DNA from: Bryobacterales bacterium | GTDB taxonomy: Bacteria; Acidobacteriota; Terriglobia; Bryobacterales; Bryobacteraceae | Length of the DNA stretch: 14,566 nt | Assembly: GCA_016789785.1 (NCBI GenBank) | Contig: JAEUQE010000228.1 | Coordinates: forward strand, 1-14,566 | Reading direction: 5' to 3' | In this document: in pieces, positions 6,686-14,320 of the stretch | How positions within the stretch are numbered: the first letter of the stretch is position 1 | Layout: each line of letters opens with the position of its first letter | Program-made: the position numbers and the translations under genes | Notes under the pieces: model-generated | Databases searched by the model: none | Told to the model about the DNA's origin: nothing | The model's input: the letters and a program-made list of their open reading frames with translations, nothing else

Positions 6686-9600
6686 TGGGAAATCTCCTCT
6701 TGCCTGGGCGTGTCGCGCACGGCCAACGCGTAGATGCTCGGCAGTGCGATCAGGGTCAGAAACAGAGTGGAAAGCAGGCCGCCGACAACCACTGTTGCCA
6801 AGGGCCGTTGCACGTCGGAGCCGATACCGCTGGCGCGCGCGGCGGGCACCATGCCTAACAGCGCGACGACCACCATCAGAAGCACCGGCCGCAACTGTCC
6901 GAGTGCACCACGGATGATCGCATCGCGAACCGGCACGTCGGGCTCGGACCGCCGGATCCGGTTGATCTCGGCGATCACCAGTACGCCGCTCATCACGGCC
7001 ACTCCGAATAGGCTGATGAAGCCGACGGCCGCCGATACGCTCAGATTGATGTGGCGCAGATACAGAAACAGAATGCCGCCTACCAGAGAGAACGGCACAT
7101 TCATCATCACCAACCCGGCATACTTGGGCGAACCGAACATGAAGAACAGCAGGACAAAAATGATGGCGATGGTGATGGGCAGAATCACGGTCAACCGCTT
7201 CTTGGCGCGTTGCAGATTCTCGAACTGGCCGCCCCAAGTCACTTCGTAGCCCGCTGGCAGCCGAATGGCCTTGTCGAACCGCCTCTGCGCATCGGTGACA
7301 AAGCTGCCCTGATCGCGTCCGCGAATGTTGGTGCGCACCGTGATTTGCCTTTGATTTTCGCGCCGGGCGATGATGCTCGCGCCGTCCACGACTTTGATCT
7401 CGGCAAGTTGGGAAAGGGGCACGCGGCCCCCTTCGCGCGTGGGCACCAGCACGTTGCCGATCGCGGTGATGCTGGTTCGAGCCTCAGGTAGATAGCGAAC
7501 GGTGATATCGAAGCGACGCTCGCCCTCGAACATGGTTCCCGCCGCACGGCCGCCGATGGCCATTTCGATGACGTCCTGCACGTCGCGAACGTTGATGCCG
7601 TAGCGCGCCACGGCTTGGCGATCGATTCGAAGGCGCAGTTGCGATTGGTCGGCTTCCTGCTCAATCGCGGAGTCTGCCGCGCCTGGGACTTGCCGGATCA
7701 CGTCGAGAATCTTCTCCGCCTGCGCGCGTAGGGCCTTGAGATCCGGTCCGCGAATGATGACCGCGAGGTCCGCCGCCGAGCCGGTCACCGATTCGGTGAC
7801 GTTATCCACAATGGGCTGCGTGAAGCTGAATGCCGCACCGGGAATCTGTTCGTTCAGCTTGCGGCTCAATTCCTCGATCAGCTTGGCCTTGTCCATTCCA
7901 GCCGGCCAAGTGTCATAGGGCTTGAGAGCCAGGAAGAACTCGTTACGATTCGGCCCGTATGGGTCGGTGCCGGAATCATTGCGCCCGGTTTGCGAGGAGG
8001 CAAGTTGCACCTCCGGATAGTCCTTCAGGATGTTCCGGATCTGCCCGGCCACCTGCGAGGACTTGTCGAGCGAGATGCCCGGCGGAAGCACGGCGCGCAC
8101 CCAAATCACTCCTTCGTCGAGGTTGGGCAGGAACTCGATGCCCAACGCTCCGGCGAGTGCGAATGCCGCGACAACTACGCCGCCGGAGATGCCGAAGACC
8201 AGCAGCGGGCGCCGCAACGCCCGATTGAGGACGCCCTCATAGCGGCGCGCCAGCCGCGGCAAAATCGGATTCTCCCAGCTCTTGGCGCCGTTGCGGAAGA
8301 GGTACGTGGCAAGCACCGGAATGAGCGTAAGGGCGAGCAGCATCGAGCCCAGCAGCGCGTAGGAGACGGTGAAGGCCATGGGCGTGAACAGCTTTCGCTC
8401 GACGCGCTCCAAGGTGAACAGCGGGATGTAAGCCGAGATGATGATGAGCAACGAGAAGAAGATGGGCCGCTCCACTTCGAGCGCGGCGTCGCGAATGGCC
8501 GCGAGTACACCGGCCTGGTCCAACGGTCCGTCGTGTTGACGCTCATGCATGGTGTGGAGTACGTGCTCCACCATCACCAGCGTGGCGTCAACGATGATGC
8601 CGAAGTCGAGCGCGCCCAGACTGAGCAGGTTTGCCGGAATTCCCGAAAAGTGCATACAGATGAAGGCAAACAGGAGAGACAGCGGGATTGTGACCGCGGT
8701 CAACAGCGCGGCGCGAGCGCTGCCCAAAAACAGGAACAGCACCAGCACCACGATCAGCAGGCCTTCGAGCAACGTGTGCGACACGGTTCGCAGAGTGTTG
8801 TTCACCAGGTCAGTCCGATCGTAGATCGGAGAGATGGAAACGCCCTTGGGCAACCTGTTCTCGTTGAGATCATCCACAGCCGCCTTGATCGACTTGAGAA
8901 CCTCCGACGGGTTTTCACCGCGGCGCATCAGGACGATTCCTTCCACGCCTTCGGTATCTTTACCCAGGCCGAAGATGCCAGTTTGCGGCGCGGCCGCGAT
9001 ATCGACGCGGCCGACATCCTTCACAAAGACGGGCACACCCATCGATTCGGTCACCACTACGTTCTCGATGTCCGTTGCGTTCTGAATCAAGCCCACGCCG
9101 CGGATCACCATCGACTGCTGCTTGTTGTCGAGCATGGCGCCGCCGGCATTACTGTTGTTGGCGCGAACCGAGTCCGCAATCTGCGCGATCGATAGACCGT
9201 ACTTGGAAAGGGCGAGGGGATCGATGGCGATCTGATACTGCTTGATCAGGCCACCGAAGGGCGTGACATCGGCGACACCGGGCACCTGCAGAAATCGCGG
9301 CTCCACGACCCAGTCTTGAAGTTCGCGCAGTTTCATCGAGTCGAGTCCACCCCCGGACAGCGTGTAGCGGTAGAGTTCTCCGATAGGCGTCGACAAGGGA
9401 CCGAGGGAGGGCGTGACTCCGTCGGGCAAGTCCGCGTCGCGCAGTTTCTCCAGCACCACCTGACGAGCAAAGTAGTCGTTGGTCCCGTAGTCGAACGTGA
9501 GTTCCACCACCGAGAGGCCGAAGATCGTGCGCGATCGGCGGGCGATCACGTTGGGCGCACTGTTCAAGGCGCGCTCGATCGGCACGGTCACCTGTTGCTC

Positions 9601-9783
9601 CACCTCTTCAGCGGCGCGGCCCGGATACTGCGAGATGACCACTACCTGGGTGTCCGAGATGTCCGGGTATGCCTCAATCTTGAGTTGCGCCAAGGCCCAC
9701 AAGCCCGCGCCAATGAGCGTAAGGCCAATCAAGACGGTGATAAAGCGCTGGCGAAGCGCGTAGCGAAGGAGTTGAGCAATCAT
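6682..9783 (-). CDS. HME-RND heavy-metal efflux pump, inner-membrane permease (CzcA/CusA family)
   Basis: The product has 1033 residues, full length for the family, and is uninterrupted. It starts MIAQLLRYALRQRF with helix 1 near 14-34 and has the EAYPDISDTQVVV segment (37-50) common to metal RND pumps, two large periplasmic domains and twelve helices. In helix 4 it reads ALDFGIIVDATLVMVEH (391-407). DFG-x3-D is the pattern of pumps for divalent ions such as Zn, Co, Cd and Ni, unlike the AIG-x3-DAA of Cu/Ag CusA pumps. The usual final Asn of VEN is His here. It forms a tripartite system with the adaptor and channel upstream. The ATG is eight bases after the adaptor stop; GAGAAAAGAA precedes it. 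Confidence 0.93.
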   Translation of the reverse strand: MIAQLLRYALRQRFITVLIGLTLIGAGLWALAQLKIEAYPDISDTQVVVISQYPGRAAEEVEQQVTVPIERALNSAPNVIARRSRTIFGLSVVELTFDYGTNDYFARQVVLEKLRDADLPDGVTPSLGPLSTPIGELYRYTLSGGGLDSMKLRELQDWVVEPRFLQVPGVADVTPFGGLIKQYQIAIDPLALSKYGLSIAQIADSVRANNSNAGGAMLDNKQQSMVIRGVGLIQNATDIENVVVTESMGVPVFVKDVGRVDIAAAPQTGIFGLGKDTEGVEGIVLMRRGENPSEVLKSIKAAVDDLNENRLPKGVSISPIYDRTDLVNNTLRTVSHTLLEGLLIVVLVLFLFLGSARAALLTAVTIPLSLLFAFICMHFSGIPANLLSLGALDFGIIVDATLVMVEHVLHTMHERQHDGPLDQAGVLAAIRDAALEVERPIFFSLLIIISAYIPLFTLERVERKLFTPMAFTVSYALLGSMLLALTLIPVLATYLFRNGAKSWENPILPRLARRYEGVLNRALRRPLLVFGISGGVVVAAFALAGALGIEFLPNLDEGVIWVRAVLPPGISLDKSSQVAGQIRNILKDYPEVQLASSQTGRNDSGTDPYGPNRNEFFLALKPYDTWPAGMDKAKLIEELSRKLNEQIPGAAFSFTQPIVDNVTESVTGSAADLAVIIRGPDLKALRAQAEKILDVIRQVPGAADSAIEQEADQSQLRLRIDRQAVARYGINVRDVQDVIEMAIGGRAAGTMFEGERRFDITVRYLPEARTSITAIGNVLVPTREGGRVPLSQLAEIKVVDGASIIARRENQRQITVRTNIRGRDQGSFVTDAQRRFDKAIRLPAGYEVTWGGQFENLQRAKKRLTVILPITIAIIFVLLFFMFGSPKYAGLVMMNVPFSLVGGILFLYLRHINLSVSAAVGFISLFGVAVMSGVLVIAEINRIRRSEPDVPVRDAIIRGALGQLRPVLLMVVVALLGMVPAARASGIGSDVQRPLATVVVGGLLSTLFLTLIALPSIYALAVRDTPRQEEISQ

Positions 9784-9791
9784 TTCTTTTC

Positions 9792-10958
9792 TCAGCGAGC
9801 GGCCAACAACATCACGCCGTCCACGACCACGCGGTCAGTAGGTTTCAACCCTTCGAGCACGGCCACACGGTCCCCGATCTGGGCGCCGGCCGTGATGGCT
9901 ACTTTCTCGAAGACGCCTTTCCTGACCTCTCGCCACACCAGGGTTTTGCCGTCACTCGCGATGATGGCGGCGGCGGGCACCGTGGGGCGCTGTTCCGTTT
10001 GCTCCGCCAGTTGAATGTTGCCGAACATCTCCGGCTTGAGCCGCCCGTCCGTATTGGAGAGTTCGGCACGCACCTTGACCGTCCGAGTCTGCGGGTCCAC
10101 GGTGTCGCCGATCAACGCAACGCGGCCGCGGAACTCGTCGCCAGGATAGGCCGCCAGATCGATCCTGACGGGCTCACCGAGCTTGATGAATCGGATGGCG
10201 GTCTCGGGCACATCTGACGTCACCCAGATCGAACTCAGGTCGGCGATCGTCACTAACGGCGCGCTGAGATCATTTCGAAATTCGCCGTTCACCACCGACA
10301 TTTCCAGAATCTTCCCGGAAATGGGTGCATGGATGGTGATGCGCTGGCCGAAGGCTGCGGTGCCAACTCCCAGAATCTGCAACCGCCGTCGAGCCTGTTC
10401 CACCGCCGCTTGAGCTTGTTCGACGCCAGCCTGCGCCTGCACCGTGACCGCCTGTGCATTCAAGACTTCTTTCTGGGGAACGGCCCCATGCTCGAACAGG
10501 TCCTTCTCGCGATCAAGGTCCATCTGCGCCTTGGCCAACGCGGACTTCGTTTGCGTCACCACGGCCTGCGCTTGTTGAAAGCTGGATACGGCGGCATCGA
10601 TATCGGCGCTTTCCATGGTGAGCAGTGACTGGCCCTGCCTGACAAAATCGCCGATCTTGACGCTGACGCTTGTGATGCGTCCGGCCACCGGCAGAATAAC
10701 GTGTGACTGGCGGTTCACATTAGCCTCCACCTTTCCGGGCGCCGAGACGTTGCCCACGGGAACCATGGACGACTCGAGCGACTCGGTCTTGATCTGTGCC
10801 AATTGCGGCGAGTTCGCATCGAACACCGCTTGCCCTGGTCTGATTTCTGGCGGCACCGTCGCCGACGCCTTCTCAACGGGCCTCTGTTCAGTGCATCCGG
10901 CGAGCGCCAACGCGAGCAAAGCGGCCCCCAAGGCCCATTTCCATTGGATGTTTTTCAT
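9792..10958 (-). CDS. RND periplasmic adaptor (membrane fusion) lipoprotein, CzcB/CusB type
   Basis: The product has 388 residues. The N-terminus has a lipoprotein signal with LALAGC, Cys22 being the lipid-modified residue, so it is probably anchored on the periplasmic side of a membrane. The first lipoyl-like half is at about 88-116 (LPVAGRITSVSVKIGDFVRQ). A Gln/Ala-rich helical hairpin follows at about 120-195, then the second lipoyl half (ITIHAPISGKILEM), a beta-barrel and a C-terminal membrane-proximal domain. It bridges the RND pump and outer-membrane channel. GGGAGAAG precedes the ATG. The gene starts 11 bases after the channel gene. No His- or Met-rich metal-binding extension is obvious. 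Confidence 0.9.
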   Translation of the reverse strand: MKNIQWKWALGAALLALALAGCTEQRPVEKASATVPPEIRPGQAVFDANSPQLAQIKTESLESSMVPVGNVSAPGKVEANVNRQSHVILPVAGRITSVSVKIGDFVRQGQSLLTMESADIDAAVSSFQQAQAVVTQTKSALAKAQMDLDREKDLFEHGAVPQKEVLNAQAVTVQAQAGVEQAQAAVEQARRRLQILGVGTAAFGQRITIHAPISGKILEMSVVNGEFRNDLSAPLVTIADLSSIWVTSDVPETAIRFIKLGEPVRIDLAAYPGDEFRGRVALIGDTVDPQTRTVKVRAELSNTDGRLKPEMFGNIQLAEQTEQRPTVPAAAIIASDGKTLVWREVRKGVFEKVAITAGAQIGDRVAVLEGLKPTDRVVVDGVMLLAAR

Positions 10959-10969
10959 TGACTTCTCCC

Positions 10970-12253
10970 TTATGAACCACTGACGGTGGCGCCGGACACG
11001 GTATCGATCAGGTACAAGCTGCGCGCAAAGTTTGCGCGCGCGTCATTGAAGGTCTGCATTGCATCGTTGAATGCCCGTTGCGCGTCGAGGTATTCAACCA
11101 GGCTCGCCTCGCCGCGTTTGTAGGAGTATTCAGTCGTGTCCCGCACGCTGCGGGCCTTGGCGAGCATGTCGGTCTCAACATTGCTCAGCAGTTGACGCGA
11201 CACGATGTATTGGCGATAGGCCTTGTCGACTTCAGTCTGAATGGAGGCTTCCAGAGCGTTCGTTCGTGCGCCGGCGAGCGTGATCTCGCGTTGCGCCCGG
11301 GCGATTTCGCCTTGGTTCTTGTTGAAGACTCTGAGCGGCATGCTGAAGTAGACGCCCACCGAGTTGCCTGACACACCCCAAGCCGACTGGCGTGTGAACT
11401 CCGTTCCGATGGTGTAGTCGACTTTTCCATTGGCGAGTTGAAGCCGCAGGTCGGCGCGGGAACGTGCCTGCGTTTGTTGATCGCTGAGATAGTCCGGCCT
11501 CCGATTCAACGCCAAGCGGGTCAACTCTTCCTGGGATTCCACGACCTGATCCCGGCGCAGGGCCCCTTCAACCTCCAAGCCGGTCGACTTCTGCCGTCGG
11601 CCCATCACTTGCTGCAACTGAATCTTGGCCTGGTCAAGTTGAAGTTGTGCCTGCTGCACAGCGGTTCGATACTGCAAAGCGGCGACCCGCGAACGGTCGA
11701 GTTCCACCTGGGCCAGGTCGCCCGCCTTCAAGCGCGACTCGTTGATCGCCACGACGCTCTCCAGGCTCTTCAAGTTCCCCTGCGCCAGGTTCAAGTTCTC
11801 CTTGGCCTGCTGCACGTCGACGAAGGCATTCTGCACGTTTGCAATCACCTGACGCATTACCTCGCGGACGCCCAATTCGGCCAGCGACTTCTCCTCTTTG
11901 GCGAGGGCAACGCGGTCCTCGCGTTTGTGTCCGCGTTCGAAAGGGAAATCGGTGTGGATGTTCAACTGGTTCGGGCCCAGAGGAGTCGCCGAGGAGTAGT
12001 TTGCGCCGAGGATGTTCAGCGTCTGGCCGGAGACCGTCAGCACCGGATTGGGCCGCAGTTTGGCTGTGATCTCCCGGGCCTCAGCCACGCGCACATTGAG
12101 CTTTTCCGCCGCCAGATCCAGGTTGTTGGCGATGGCCTCCTGTACAGCTTGCTCCAGGGTGAGAGTGGGGGTGGGCAGCGTCGATTGGGCGGCCGCCCCC
12201 CTGGTAAAAACGCTGGCCAATGCGATGGCGGCTACGAGCATTCTTGGCTTCAC
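10970..12253 (-). CDS. TolC/CusC-like outer-membrane efflux channel
   Basis: The product has 427 residues if GTG 12253 is used. That start gives a short basic n-region (MKPRMLVAAIALASVF) before a hydrophobic core and AAAQS cleavage site; ATG 12241 is a close alternative. The frame extends to 12379, but the added part is not signal-like. The mature protein has two outer-membrane-efflux repeats: TLEQAVQEAIANNLDLA at the start of the first and long helical Gln/Ala-rich stretches such as VQQAQLQLDQAKIQLQQVMG. There is no lipobox Cys, unlike E. coli CusC. It is the first gene of the efflux operon and is divergent from the kinase gene. Confidence 0.88.
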   Translation of the reverse strand: MKPRMLVAAIALASVFTRGAAAQSTLPTPTLTLEQAVQEAIANNLDLAAEKLNVRVAEAREITAKLRPNPVLTVSGQTLNILGANYSSATPLGPNQLNIHTDFPFERGHKREDRVALAKEEKSLAELGVREVMRQVIANVQNAFVDVQQAKENLNLAQGNLKSLESVVAINESRLKAGDLAQVELDRSRVAALQYRTAVQQAQLQLDQAKIQLQQVMGRRQKSTGLEVEGALRRDQVVESQEELTRLALNRRPDYLSDQQTQARSRADLRLQLANGKVDYTIGTEFTRQSAWGVSGNSVGVYFSMPLRVFNKNQGEIARAQREITLAGARTNALEASIQTEVDKAYRQYIVSRQLLSNVETDMLAKARSVRDTTEYSYKRGEASLVEYLDAQRAFNDAMQTFNDARANFARSLYLIDTVSGATVSGS

Positions 12254-12466
12254 GAATCCAGCATGCGGTTCCTGCCGGGAAATAACCCTCGCCTTGCGCG
12301 GGGAGATTTTTCCGGTTGGAAATGGCCACGGGCCCCCTGTCCAACTCGCATTTATCCCTTGCTCAGGGGATGCTCCCATGTGGCAACCGCAAATCCTCCC
12401 TTGCCGGCGGGGGTGCGGGCGGGCCGGTCAACTGCGATTCTTAAAGGCACGAGCGTTGAACCAACG
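12254..12466. promoter_or_regulatory. Divergent control region between efflux operon and two-component genes
   Basis: This 213-base gap separates the channel gene (minus) from the kinase gene (plus) and must hold both promoters. No strong sigma-70 promoter was found by eye. Visible structure: TTTCC-GGTT-GGAAA at 12309-12322, a CCCT-TGCTC-AGGG dyad at 12356-12368, and TCCCTTGC repeated at 12355-12362 and 12397-12404, 42 bases apart (about four helical turns). The second copy belongs to the 15-base motif shared with the lipid operon. This is where a NarL-type regulator or metal repressor would be expected to bind; which one is unknown. Confidence 0.55.
12389..12403 (+). repeat. 15-base shared upstream motif, copy 2 (kinase gene)
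   Basis: GCAAATCCTCCCTTG on the plus strand is followed by CCGGC. It is identical to the minus-strand string at 4896-4882. It lies 63 bases before the ATG of the kinase gene. A shorter relative, TCCCTTGC followed by TCAGGGG, occurs 42 bases upstream at 12355. All are in non-coding DNA upstream of operons. Confidence 0.5.
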
Positions 12467-13510
12467 ATGACCACCGAGCACACTGAGCCCCGGCATTCGC
12501 CCCTGGAACTGGTGACCGAACCACCTATGTCGCGGGCTCGCGTCCTGAGTGTCGCCAAAGCCGGCTTCGCACTTGTTGTCGGTTTGGTACTGCTGGCCGC
12601 TTATCTGGGGCATAACGGCTCAAGCCGCATCCAAGACACGGCGCAGGAATTAGTCCGCGAGCACCTGGTTCAATCAGGCCGGGGCGCTGAGCTGGAGGCT
12701 TTGATTGTGCGCGAGACCCAGGACTTGATTGACCGCCTGAGCTGGGTGCTTGGTTTTTGCTTTCTGCTTGCCGCGGGCACGGCAGGACTCACGGTTTGGA
12801 TCATTCAGCGGGCATTCGCCCGACTCGAATGGCAGTCAGCTGAGCTGTCGCGGGTTTCCTGGCACATGCTGAACGGCCACGAGAAGATGGCCCGGCGCTT
12901 CTCTCACGAAATGCATGATGAACTCGGGCAATCCTTGAGCGGGCTCCGGCGCATGTTGAGCATGGTTGCCGACGGGAACTTTGGCGCCATGCGCCAGGAG
13001 TGCATCGGAATCGTCGACGAGGTGCTGCAGAACGTTCGCAAGCTCTCCCAGATCCTGCGCCCTGTGATCCTCGACGATTTCGGGCTGGATTCGGGCTTGC
13101 GATGGCTCTGCGAGCGCTTCACCCAGCGAACGCAGATTCCCGTGCAGTACGAGTCGAACTGGACCGGACGGCTCGACAGCAACGAGGAGACTCACCTGTT
13201 CCGCATTACCCAGGAAGCCCTCACCAACATCGCGCGACACTCGGGAGCCACAGTGGCGAGGGTGTCACTCAAGGTCGAAGGATCGACGATTCACCTGGAA
13301 ATCAGCGACAACGGCCAAGGCCTAAAACCAACATCCGGTGAAAAGAGCCCGAGCCTTGGCATGGTCGGCATGCGTGCTCGCGCTAGGCAACTGGGTGGCG
13401 AACTCATGATTGAGAATCGAAAGGAAGGCGGGCTCCATATTCGAGTGGAAGTGCCTGTCTGTCAGGTTGAATTGGATGCAGAGCAAGAAGATTCGAGTTT
13501 TGTTGGCTGA
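12467..13510 (+). CDS. Sensor histidine kinase, HisKA_3 / NarL-partner type
   Basis: The product has 347 residues from ATG 12467; the open frame continues far upstream but only as the antisense of the channel gene. ATG 12527 is an alternative. Two membrane helices (about 30-48 and 92-113) flank a small periplasmic loop of about 43 residues with no Cys or clear metal-binding cluster. The dimerisation domain has RFSHEMHDELGQSL with the likely phospho-His at 150. The ATPase domain shows EALTNIARHS (N box, Asn254), ISDNGQG (279-285) and LGMVGMRARA. It would phosphorylate the regulator gene that overlaps its 3' end by 35 bases. No strong ribosome site was found at either start. Confidence 0.88.
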   Translation: MTTEHTEPRHSPLELVTEPPMSRARVLSVAKAGFALVVGLVLLAAYLGHNGSSRIQDTAQELVREHLVQSGRGAELEALIVRETQDLIDRLSWVLGFCFLLAAGTAGLTVWIIQRAFARLEWQSAELSRVSWHMLNGHEKMARRFSHEMHDELGQSLSGLRRMLSMVADGNFGAMRQECIGIVDEVLQNVRKLSQILRPVILDDFGLDSGLRWLCERFTQRTQIPVQYESNWTGRLDSNEETHLFRITQEALTNIARHSGATVARVSLKVEGSTIHLEISDNGQGLKPTSGEKSPSLGMVGMRARARQLGGELMIENRKEGGLHIRVEVPVCQVELDAEQEDSSFVG

Positions 13511-14117
13511 CGATCATGCCATCCTGCGCAAAGGCGTCCGGATGCTAATCGACGCCCAGCCTGATCTGGAAGTAGTGGGCGAAGCCAAGACCGGCCGCGA
13601 GGCCATTGAAGAGGCGCGCAAGTTGAAGCCCGACGTGGTGGTGATGGACGTCTCCATGCCGGAACTCAACGGCATCGAAGGCACTCGGCAGATCTGTGAT
13701 GAATTGACGCGAACCAAGGTGATCGGCCTCAGCATGCACAAGGACTCAGTCTACGTTCGCGAGTTGCTGCGCGCCGGTGCCCGCGGATATCTGCTCAAGG
13801 ACTCGGAAGACGACGACCTGCTGCGGGCCATTCGCGCCGTCTCTCGCGGGGAGGCGTTTCTCAGCCCAGCCGTATCGGACGCGGTCCTGACCGACTATCG
13901 AAAGCACGTCACCAACCCGGTGGATCTGCTCACCAGCCGTGAGCGCGAGGTTCTGACCATGATCGCTGAAGGCAAGACGAACAAGGAAATCGCCAATGCA
14001 CTCAAATTGAGCGTCTACACGGTTGAGTCCCATCGCGGCAGCGTCATGGAGAAGCTGAACCTGCACAACACCGGAGACATTGTGCGTTTTGCGCTGCGAA
14101 ACGGGCTGATGAGCTGA
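13476..14117 (+). CDS. NarL/FixJ-family response regulator
   Basis: The product has 213 residues from ATG 13476, which gives the normal start MQSKKIRVLLADDHAILRKG. An upstream ATG at 13410 in the same frame lies in the kinase gene and adds a non-family tail. The receiver domain has the acidic pair Asp12-Asp13, phospho-acceptor Asp58 (VVMDVSMPE), the LSMH switch and the conserved Lys in GYLLKDSEDD. The DNA-binding domain is LuxR-type: LTSREREVLTMIAEGKTNKE, then SVYTVESHRGSVMEKL. It overlaps the kinase gene by 35 bases in another frame. Its targets are unknown; the divergent efflux operon is the obvious candidate. Confidence 0.92.
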   Translation: MQSKKIRVLLADDHAILRKGVRMLIDAQPDLEVVGEAKTGREAIEEARKLKPDVVVMDVSMPELNGIEGTRQICDELTRTKVIGLSMHKDSVYVRELLRAGARGYLLKDSEDDDLLRAIRAVSRGEAFLSPAVSDAVLTDYRKHVTNPVDLLTSREREVLTMIAEGKTNKEIANALKLSVYTVESHRGSVMEKLNLHNTGDIVRFALRNGLMS

Positions 14118-14127
14118 AGGCATCTCT

Positions 14128-14285
14128 TACGTCCTTCGACCCGTTGTTCATGCCGATGAGGACCCTGCCGCCGGCCGTGTTCGCGACAGGAACGGGCGTT
14201 TTGAGAACTCCGTCTGGGGATAAAAGTCCCGTTTGGACTCGATGGTCTTGCCCTCCGGCCGCTTCAGCAGATCGCCGAGTCCCAC
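14128..14285 (-). pseudogene. AlbA_2 / Schlafen-like domain remnant (frameshifted and truncated)
   Basis: Two minus-strand frames join to form the first ~50 residues of an AlbA_2 (PF04326) protein. From GTG 14285 the first reads GDLLKRPEGKTIESKRDF; the second continues LSPDGVLKTPVPVANTAGGR, then VLIGMNNGSKDVR. NTAGGRVLIG is the hallmark of this nucleotide-binding domain, and the length between KRD and NTAGG is right if one T is added to the TTTT run (plus-strand AAAA, 14222-14225). Downstream the homology stops abruptly at the 3' end of the response-regulator gene, so most of the original gene is missing. Such proteins are typically putative transcriptional regulators or accessory-region genes. 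This one cannot be functional as written. Confidence 0.65.
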
Positions 14286-14320
14286 CTACTCCGCGTTCTA
14301 ATGGGAAACGGGCGAAACGG

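Noticed and set aside
7990..9195. Plus-strand open frame of 401 codons
   Set aside because: It is antisense to the RND pump gene and encodes a His/Arg/Gln-rich sequence with no recognisable motif.
6682..9783. Naming the pump cusA with Cu/Ag specificity
   Set aside because: Helix 4 has DFG-x3-D, not the AIG-x3-DAA of monovalent-ion pumps, so a Cu/Ag name is not justified.
11438..12466. Upstream extension of the kinase reading frame
   Set aside because: It is the antisense of the channel gene. The kinase-like sequence begins only near 12467, just before the first membrane helix.
12254..12466. MerR/CueR-type or sigma-54 promoter in the divergent region
   Set aside because: No 19-20 base spacer with matching -35/-10 elements and no GG/GC -24/-12 pair could be placed with confidence.
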